From a virus: 42,581 bases of DNA. Every line of letters begins with the position of its first letter. The stretch's first letter is position 1. The stretch is from positions 1 to 42,581 of IMG/VR virus record IMGVR_UViG_3300022750_000005. One strand, written 5' to 3'. The position numbers were made by a program, and so were the translations under genes. Positions 36,809-42,581 of this stretch are shown in pieces. The notes under the pieces were generated by a model. That model was not told where the DNA came from, made no database searches, and saw only the letters and a list, made by a program, of their open reading frames with translations.

Positions 36809-37879
36809 TTAAGCAGGATTAGTGATTTTGAATTCATTCACTCCTGTAGTGCCGTAGAAACGGTCTCCAATGAAGAATTCATCAGTCGGAACGCCAACCG
36901 CTTTAAATGCTACAGACAATCTAAAGTGCCAGAATCCGCAATCAAATTTAACCTGTAAATCGTAAGGAATGCCGGTACGCGGATCGACAACTACTTTTTG
37001 CATAAATGTTGGTTGGTCTATTTCTAGTCCATAACCTTGGAATGCGTTGTAAGTCAATACCTGTACTGCACCTGGATCAAGCGTTAAGAAGTCGCCATTA
37101 GCCCCTAATACGGGCTTAACGTTTGAATCCGGAATGAATGAACCATATACACCTACCGCTTGGGCAAGAAGGGCTACGTTCATACCATTGTCAGCACAAC
37201 AAGCAGCCTGTAATTTTGTGAAAGACTTGTAAATTTCACCAAATCCGAAGATAAATGGTTTATCACAATATCCAGCATTCATTGTTGCGTAGTCGATTTC
37301 TGTAATGAAATCATCTGACAGGCCACCACCTAATACGGTAGATCTACGAGTCACAACAGTTTTTATGTCATTTGTGCCATTGACATTTTCTTCGTCTTTA
37401 CCGAATTTACCTCTTAGCAAGAACACTTGAGCCGCTAAAATAGCATCCATTCTACGAGTAAGCGCACTCATTGAACGAAGCATTTCTTGGTTAAAGTAGT
37501 CCTGATTGTCTTGGCAGTGCTGCTTTAAATCTTCGGCTCTGATCTTCCATTCAATTTCCACCCCTGTATTTGTATCAAGTGTGTAATTTTTTGAAAGTTC
37601 CCCTCTTGGAGTAACAGACACGCAAGATTCACGGTTAATAGACGTAGAAACATCACCAACCGGAATACGCGGTGAATAGATCAAGTCAACACTTCTCAGT
37701 TTACCATTTCCTGGTGCAACTACTTGGCGAAGTTTGTTATTTGTGTTGATTGGGGAGAAAAGGAATTGGGCCAATCCTGTTTCGTGAACAGCTAACATTG
37801 TTGCTTTGTCGCAACCAAAGTATCCGTTTAGTCTATCCTGAAGGTCAGGACATAAAATTAAGTCTGAAATATAAGACAT
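36809..37879 (-). CDS. major capsid protein
   Basis: This gene encodes 356 residues beginning MSYISDLILCPDLQDRLNGY. It follows the scaffold gene, has a long private leader and a strong terminator, and has the size of HK97-fold capsid proteins. Sequence patterns such as GTNDIKTVVTRRSTVLGGGL (mid-region) and KVVDPRTGIPYDLQVKFDC (near 310) match capsid proteins of Bacteroidota phages. Fifteen or so cysteines and glycines in the middle (AACCADNGMNV) are notable. Very likely the main shell protein. Confidence 0.8.
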   Translation of the reverse strand: MSYISDLILCPDLQDRLNGYFGCDKATMLAVHETGLAQFLFSPINTNNKLRQVVAPGNGKLRSVDLIYSPRIPVGDVSTSINRESCVSVTPRGELSKNYTLDTNTGVEIEWKIRAEDLKQHCQDNQDYFNQEMLRSMSALTRRMDAILAAQVFLLRGKFGKDEENVNGTNDIKTVVTRRSTVLGGGLSDDFITEIDYATMNAGYCDKPFIFGFGEIYKSFTKLQAACCADNGMNVALLAQAVGVYGSFIPDSNVKPVLGANGDFLTLDPGAVQVLTYNAFQGYGLEIDQPTFMQKVVVDPRTGIPYDLQVKFDCGFWHFRLSVAFKAVGVPTDEFFIGDRFYGTTGVNEFKITNPA

Positions 37880-37967
37880 AGTTGTCGTGTTTAATTTGTG
37901 AATTAAATTCCTCTTTTGTTAAGCTTTGGATTTCGCTTTAATGCTACGGCATCACGACTGAAACCCT

Positions 37968-38011
37968 CTGTTAATGTCGGAGGCGACAACTATGCATTAC
38001 GTGGTTAACAG
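37968..38011 (-). promoter_or_regulatory. nested hairpin in the capsid gene leader
   Basis: In the transcript CTGTTAA (38005-38011) pairs with TTAACAG (37968-37974), enclosing a 5-bp TGTCG-CCTC-CGACA hairpin (37975-37988). It lies about 90 bases before the capsid start. Confidence 0.55.
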
Positions 38012-38021
38012 GTATTAGTCC

Positions 38022-38813
38022 TTAGCGTTTTATTGCGTTTGGATGAACAGCCCGTTCAGTATTTTGTTGCTGACCAGCAGCTGAATTTTGATTTCCTGTA
38101 AATATAGGCTTTCTTTCGCCTGCATCATTCTTTTTGATAAAGTTTTTTTGCTGCGCTATTGATTCAATAACAGCATCGGCAGAAAGAAATGCGCCAGCCT
38201 TATTGGGGTCAGTCCATCTTTTGCCCTCTTTATTCAAAACAATTGGTTGGTCAGTTTCGTCAAAATCGATGATAACATTCTCCTTCACCAAGTTATTAAG
38301 GTAAAATTGTTCTGCTTCTGAAAGAGTTGCAAGTTTAGGCTGCACTTTCAAGAATGAATCTTTAAATACGCTATCAGCCTTGAATGTTTTAAATTTACCT
38401 GCGAATTCACCACGCTCTTTTTCAAGTGCTTCTTGAGCTAGTTGAGCAGCCGATTTATATTCATCCTTAGACTTATTCAGCTTTTCCAGCTTATCATTTA
38501 ATTCTTTTAATGCACCATCGTTTGTTTTTAATGATAGTTCTTTCAAAGCCTCAATTTCTGAAGTAGATTTTTTAGCAGCCAAATCAAGTACTTCTTCCCA
38601 AGGTTTCCCTTTTATTTCTTCAGGGTCTAAACCGAAAAGAGATTTTACCTTAGTTTGCATTGCTCCTGTAATCCTTCCAGTAATAGAAGATCGCTCTTTT
38701 TCAATGTCTGGAACTTCTGCCTTTATAACGAATTTAGCAGAAAACTTTTCTTTGAAATCTTCTAAACTTGTTGCTTCAATACCTGTGTACCCTGTAATGT
38801 CTTTTAATTCCAT
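38022..38813 (-). CDS. capsid scaffold protein
   Basis: This gene encodes 263 residues. The centre (about 90-150; ELSLKTNDGALKELNDKLEK) is a long coiled coil, and the C-terminus is Gln/Asn/Lys-rich (AAGQQQNTERAVHPNAIKR), as in phage scaffolds located just before the capsid gene. The N-terminus (YTGIEATSLEDFKEKFSAKF) is a short folded part. It has no protease signature. Assembly role is inferred from position and structure. Confidence 0.75.
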   Translation of the reverse strand: MELKDITGYTGIEATSLEDFKEKFSAKFVIKAEVPDIEKERSSITGRITGAMQTKVKSLFGLDPEEIKGKPWEEVLDLAAKKSTSEIEALKELSLKTNDGALKELNDKLEKLNKSKDEYKSAAQLAQEALEKERGEFAGKFKTFKADSVFKDSFLKVQPKLATLSEAEQFYLNNLVKENVIIDFDETDQPIVLNKEGKRWTDPNKAGAFLSADAVIESIAQQKNFIKKNDAGERKPIFTGNQNSAAGQQQNTERAVHPNAIKR

Positions 38814-38825
38814 GTGAGATTATTT
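38809..38825 (-). repeat. 17-bp start-region repeat, copy 1
   Basis: AAATAATCTCACATGGA spans the scaffold start codon and recurs at 39088-39104. Confidence 0.85.
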
Positions 38826-39092
38826 GTTTTTATTATATGTTCTTTTAGGCTTTACTGAATTTTCAGACTCAATATTTTCTAGGTGCTTATTCTCATCAGA
38901 CCCCTCCGATACTTCGCCTGTTGGTTCTTCAAGAGGCGGTAAACCCAAAGCGGGCTCTTCCTCTTCTTCCAACTCCTGAAGCATAAATCCATACTCTAAT
39001 AGCATTTTAGGATCTGAAGCGATCAAAGCAGACACTTCTGATACTTCGCCTGTTGCTATTTTTACTACTCGGTGCATTTTATCTTTATCCAT
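38820..39092 (-). CDS. small acidic protein (90 aa), head module
   Basis: This gene encodes 90 residues, very acidic (QELEEEEEPALGLPPLEEPT) with a basic C-terminus ending KPKRTYNKNK. TGEVSE occurs twice. It lies before the scaffold, perhaps an accessory to capsid assembly. Unknown function. Confidence 0.5.
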   Translation of the reverse strand: MDKDKMHRVVKIATGEVSEVSALIASDPKMLLEYGFMLQELEEEEEPALGLPPLEEPTGEVSEGSDENKHLENIESENSVKPKRTYNKNK

Positions 39093-39104
39093 GTGAGATT
39101 ATTT
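39088..39104 (-). repeat. 17-bp start-region repeat, copy 2
   Basis: Identical to 38809-38825 and likewise centred on a start codon (gene 38820-39092). Confidence 0.85.
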
Positions 39105-39140
39105 TAATACAATTTAATCATTTTTTGTAATATCCCAAAT

Positions 39141-39665
39141 TTATTGAACTCCTACCCATGTTTTGCCTAGGCGAACATCAGAAATAGTTCTTCTGTGAAC
39201 ATTATATTCTTTGCCTATTTTAGTATCAGAAATTCCTTTTTCTATAAGAATACGTATTTCCTTAATCTTCAATTCAGACAATTTAGAATTATGATGAATA
39301 TCTCCTATAGCCTTTCTTAAGATATGTCTACCATGTAAAACATTTTCGCTACATGTAACCCACTCAAGATTTTCTACTGAATTATTTAATTTATTTCCAT
39401 CCTTGTGATTTATTTGCTTCGACCCTAAAGGATTTGCAATAAAATATTTGCCAATGAGCCTATGAACATATTGCTTTACATTTACCTTATTGCCATGCCT
39501 AAAACACACACACCAATACCCATTTGAATTAATATGAGGCTTTAGCATTCTTTGAGGCTCGCTCTTAATATTATTTTCAGGGCCCATTGATTTAAAAGAC
39601 CTAACATTTCCATAATTAGATATCTGATATCCATTATGATCTAATATATCTTGCCAAATTTCCAT
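39141..39665 (-). CDS. HNH homing endonuclease (NUMOD4, HNH, C-terminal HTH)
   Basis: This gene encodes 174 residues from ATG 39663-39665 (MEIWQDILDHNGYQISNYGN), the natural NUMOD4 start; an upstream ATG gives an 11-residue extension. HRLIGKYFIANP with QINHKDGNKLNNSVENLEWV is the HNH core. The C-terminus (KIKEIRILIEKGISDTKIGK, then RRTISDVRLGKTW) is a helix-turn-helix. It is related to the enzyme at 3784-4281 but differs in its C-terminal module. It lies between the morphogenesis and acidic protein genes, likely a mobile insertion. Confidence 0.9.
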   Translation of the reverse strand: MEIWQDILDHNGYQISNYGNVRSFKSMGPENNIKSEPQRMLKPHINSNGYWCVCFRHGNKVNVKQYVHRLIGKYFIANPLGSKQINHKDGNKLNNSVENLEWVTCSENVLHGRHILRKAIGDIHHNSKLSELKIKEIRILIEKGISDTKIGKEYNVHRRTISDVRLGKTWVGVQ

Positions 39666-39701
39666 ATACAAATATAGAAAATTTGGCGGATTGTACACAC
39701 T

Positions 39702-40601
39702 CTATTTTTTATAATAACCTAGCCTAATAGCCCTGCTTATCCACTCTTCAGGAACTCTACTGGTAATTACTGGTATCAAATTATGTAAGCATCGATATCC
39801 CCCTACAAATGAGAATATTGTATCAGAATTTGTATTTGCATTCATGCCTTGCCAAGGATATCCACAAGATCCCACATTTTTACCACGCCCCCACGCCTGT
39901 ATTTCTTTTTTATGATACCAGTTTCCATGTCTTTCTTCACAGAAACATCGGGTATCAGCAACTTCACCACCTTGATATTTATAGAATTCTAATCCTAAAT
40001 CTTCGCTGATAACTTTTGTATATTGCCTGTCAGCCACCGCAAATCCATCATAAGCCACTCTTTTAACGTATCGTGTTAATAGTCCGTCAGAAGCTTCCGT
40101 ATTAGTGGCAACCTCCCGAATGGCTTTCATTGCATCGTTAAATGTTCCTCCATTTGTAACAGCAGAAAGCAAAGAGTTTTTAATAGGCGAAATGATCTGA
40201 GCTGTTACTGCATCCTGAGAAAGCAATTCTATTGCGTTCTGTTGTGCTATTTTTAATGTAGACTGGTAAACGCTTTGAGGCTCAAATGTATCAATTATTT
40301 TATAGAAGTAATTATTATTAATAGTCGCTTGCGTATTAAATTCCTTCGCAAATGAAGTAAGAGATTCAATATACGGTTCGTCCAAAATAACCCCTTCCAA
40401 TTGATTGGAAATAGCCTGTACCAACTGTATGTTTTTGTCATTAAAAACCATCTTGCCGTCAACTATATCCATTTGAGAAACCAGCTTTTCAGCTTCTATC
40501 AATAGATTTAATTGCGCACGGTCGGCAGCCGTAACCATCCTGTCCGGCACGCTTGTAAGGCGCTCCATTTTAGATTTAATTATATCGTCAAGCGTTGGCA
40601 T
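39702..40601 (-). CDS. phage head morphogenesis protein (MuF-like)
   Basis: This gene encodes 299 residues. Long helical N-terminus, then a C-terminal part with AVADRQYTKVISEDLGLEFY (about 190-209), VADTRCFCEERHG (about 215-227) and YRCLHNLIPV (about 272-281), matching the MuF-type head morphogenesis domain (R-x-x-C...H-G, then RC-H-x-x-P). It follows the portal gene with 14 bases overlap, as usual. Probably a minor capsid protein at the portal vertex. Confidence 0.78.
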   Translation of the reverse strand: MPTLDDIIKSKMERLTSVPDRMVTAADRAQLNLLIEAEKLVSQMDIVDGKMVFNDKNIQLVQAISNQLEGVILDEPYIESLTSFAKEFNTQATINNNYFYKIIDTFEPQSVYQSTLKIAQQNAIELLSQDAVTAQIISPIKNSLLSAVTNGGTFNDAMKAIREVATNTEASDGLLTRYVKRVAYDGFAVADRQYTKVISEDLGLEFYKYQGGEVADTRCFCEERHGNWYHKKEIQAWGRGKNVGSCGYPWQGMNANTNSDTIFSFVGGYRCLHNLIPVITSRVPEEWISRAIRLGYYKK

Positions 40602-42456
40602 TCGCTAATACATTGTCTACGTTTGCCCGAACAGGGTTAATTTCTAAATCCTTTGCTTTAGCCATTGTAATTAACGCATCTCTTTGAGTCTTTTTGTCCT
40701 GATCCAAAAACGTTTCTGAAGATTCAATCTGTTCTTCAATGAACATTTCAATAGAAGTATGTAGAATATCTTCCCATTTAGCTACTGTTCCGAGGGTTAT
40801 TTTCTTTAAAACATCATCATTAGAAAGCCCCAATAAGCGGTCTGAGTAGAAAATAATATCAATGATTTTCTGCCCTTCTGGATCTGTGCCAAAACGAGTT
40901 TCGAAGTATTCCTTCATCAGCTTTTTCATAGCTGCATCAGGCAGACTAGCCTCCTTAGCTTCTGAAATCTCAGTTGTTAAATCAGAATCGTTTCTTAAAG
41001 CAAACGTTCTCGGATAAGTAATCGCTGGTACTACTGAATCTTTACCGTATCTGACTATAATTAAATTCTGTGCAAAGAATTCAAATATCTGAAATACCTG
41101 ATCAGAGATTCTTTTAATGAAAGAAAACTGCTCTTCCCTGTCAATCTGTTTTCCTAAGGCCGTTTCGCTTCCTTTGACTTCTGAATTAGAAATGTCAATA
41201 TTAAGAATTGAAGCACCTTTATTTATTGATCGGTCTACCTGATCGGAAAGAAGCTGAATAATTTCAGTTGTCGGCCCGTAAAATCCACCCGGGGGCGTAG
41301 GAATATTTGACCCCATACCTGTCATTTCAGATATTTTAATCTGCTTGACTCCAAGTATTCCTGGTCTTTGCTTTCCTGTTCCTGCGCATGAAGGGCATTT
41401 ATGCACACCCTCATTGCCTTGTACCATTCCAGCTATACACCTATTGCCATCCTCGTTCTGGTAATCACATTCTGAGCTATATTCCCATTCTTTAGGATAT
41501 GCACACTTTGCTTTAATAGCAGATAAATAAGAATCATCTAGTATGGCAGAATCCAAAGAATTAACAGCAGGAATAAATGAAGAGCGATAAAATACGTCTT
41601 CGCCTATTTGCTCTGCTTTGCCGTTTAGCTTTTTAACTGGTAGTACGCCTAAATCGTGTTTGAAATATTCAATTAGTTCAAATTGCCAATCTGATTTTTT
41701 GCCCTTCTGGTATATGCGATAAATAAACGTATTATCGTAAATATCAATTACAATACCTTCTAGTGATGTTTTATTGCCAGTAATCACAGGGCTTTTTTCA
41801 TCTGTAATCACTACTGCATAAACCCCATCCTGAAAGCCTATAACCTTTTCACAGGAAAAGTAATGAGCCATTGGCGAAAGTTGCTCCCGATCGCTAATAG
41901 AGGGAAACACTTCTTTTCCATCAACGATAGAAGGAAGGTATGGTAAATCTAATACCAAACCGATAACGCCATTATTATCCAGCTCCTTTACAGTTGTTAC
42001 AACATCTTTAAAGTATGCCTCTAAAGAACCGTAAGTTGGGTAATCTACTTCTAAATATTGTTTTGCATTATCATTACCTTTATAGTCAATCTTCCAGTTC
42101 TGATCTCCCCAAATTCTGGAAAGTCCGGATTGAAATTTCTCCCATACAACTGTAGTACAAGCTCTGAAATTTGCTTCAAGATATTTGAATTCTACATCTG
42201 TCTGGTTAGGCGCACGAGCTACAAATAATGCTTCTGGGAACTTATCCCCATCGGCATGAACGCAAATGCGATCTCTTTGCACGATAGATTTTTCGTACAC
42301 ATCAGTATATTGAGTGATCTTTTTAGAATCTCTCTTTTTGATCTGCTCCGTTTTTTCTGTGAAAATGCGCTGTAATTCGTCTTTTGTCAGCATACTAGCA
42401 GTTGCATCCTTTGCCTGTTTTTGGGCGAGGAAGTTGTTTAATTTTTGCCATAACAA
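40588..42456 (-). CDS. portal protein with zinc-ribbon-like insertion
   Basis: This gene encodes 622 residues when started at TTG 42454-42456; ATG at 42391-42393 (residue 22) is the alternative. Size and its place before MuF-like, scaffold and capsid genes identify a portal. Mid-region C318, C330, C340, H352, C354 and C357 (HKCPSCAGTGK) form a DnaJ-like zinc knuckle, a feature seen in portals of some Bacteroidota phages. C-terminal half is helical (YFETRFGTDPEGQKIIDIIF). The start overlaps the FkbM gene's end. Confidence 0.85.
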   Translation of the reverse strand: MLWQKLNNFLAQKQAKDATASMLTKDELQRIFTEKTEQIKKRDSKKITQYTDVYEKSIVQRDRICVHADGDKFPEALFVARAPNQTDVEFKYLEANFRACTTVVWEKFQSGLSRIWGDQNWKIDYKGNDNAKQYLEVDYPTYGSLEAYFKDVVTTVKELDNNGVIGLVLDLPYLPSIVDGKEVFPSISDREQLSPMAHYFSCEKVIGFQDGVYAVVITDEKSPVITGNKTSLEGIVIDIYDNTFIYRIYQKGKKSDWQFELIEYFKHDLGVLPVKKLNGKAEQIGEDVFYRSSFIPAVNSLDSAILDDSYLSAIKAKCAYPKEWEYSSECDYQNEDGNRCIAGMVQGNEGVHKCPSCAGTGKQRPGILGVKQIKISEMTGMGSNIPTPPGGFYGPTTEIIQLLSDQVDRSINKGASILNIDISNSEVKGSETALGKQIDREEQFSFIKRISDQVFQIFEFFAQNLIIVRYGKDSVVPAITYPRTFALRNDSDLTTEISEAKEASLPDAAMKKLMKEYFETRFGTDPEGQKIIDIIFYSDRLLGLSNDDVLKKITLGTVAKWEDILHTSIEMFIEEQIESSETFLDQDKKTQRDALITMAKAKDLEINPVRANVDNVLANANA

Positions 42457-42581
42457 ATAATATCAAATTGTGTATGTAAACTTTCTAAAGGCTCTCCGTA
42501 AATGTCTTGATAAATATAACCAATTTCATCTAAATATTCTAACAGCTCTTTTCGGCTTGTTCCGCACTGAATCAAAGCATG
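42438..42581 (-). CDS. 3' end of the FkbM methyltransferase gene (second copy of junction)
   Basis: Frame of the gene starting at 646 continues here after the terminal repeat and ends at TAA 42438-42440, in the sequence FDIICYGKN-stop. Only bases 42438-42454 are new; the rest repeats 1-127. Confidence 0.9.
   Translation of the reverse strand, partial: HALIQCGTSRKELLEYLDEIGYIYQDIYGEPLESLHTQFDIICYGKN
42455..42581. repeat. right copy of 127-bp exact terminal repeat
   Basis: Identical to 1-127. Confidence 0.95.

Noticed and set aside
1-42581. CRISPR array
   Set aside because: No regularly spaced direct repeats were seen.

Overview
The window reads as the complete genome of a tailed phage (siphovirus-like) of a Bacteroidota host. 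Bases 1-127 are repeated exactly at 42455-42581, so the contig closes into a circle of 42,454 bp, and one gene (an FkbM methyltransferase) crosses the junction. Evidence for a Bacteroidota host is the AT-rich base use, the near absence of Shine-Dalgarno sequences, a textbook Bacteroidota promoter (TTTG, 19 bases, TAnnTTTG) at 28628-28658, and gene families usual in phages of that phylum. No integrase, DNA polymerase or CRISPR array was found.

Almost every gene is on the minus strand, so transcription runs one way round the circle. Following it: (1) 28533 down to about 14.4 kb is the early/middle region. It holds a small HTH regulator, many short unknown genes, an ERF annealing protein, YopX, a replisome organiser, a second HTH protein, two DNA methyltransferases, NinG, an ASCH protein, a TnpB-like nuclease and two aberrant tRNA-like RNAs. 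(2) 14.4 to 4.4 kb holds the small and large terminase, a tail-assembly-chaperone pair with candidate -1 slippery sites, the tape measure and the tail-tip proteins. (3) 4.3 to 0 kb holds an HNH homing endonuclease, a probable major virion protein, three glycosyltransferase-like genes, a small HExxH protein and the FkbM methyltransferase. (4) Across the junction, 42.4 to 29.4 kb holds portal, head-morphogenesis protein, a second HNH endonuclease, scaffold, major capsid protein, connector proteins, tail fibre, secreted and membrane proteins, and a lysis cassette (M15 endopeptidase, holin, u-spanin) ending at a terminator at 29313-29343. The head genes are thus separated from the terminase by the whole tail module.

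The only clear plus-strand transcription unit is a non-coding RNA at about 28665-28932. It has its own promoter, a tRNA-like body and an intrinsic terminator whose stem is also the partner of an upstream 13-base complementary segment. Together with the two minus-strand tRNA-like RNAs (18769-18872 and 18940-19142) it forms a family that keeps perfect or near-perfect acceptor stems and Leu-type D and T arms but carries 54, 152 and 101 bases where the anticodon and variable arms should be. This family is the most unusual thing in the window.

Other notable signals are a TnpB with a non-standard RuvC-II motif built into the operon without transposon ends, a small zinc-type protein split by an apparent +1 frameshift at CCT TGA C, a recurrent 5' leader motif before five successive small genes, and a 21-bp inverted operator-like pair. 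The genetic code appears standard, since TAG, TAA and TGA all end genes.
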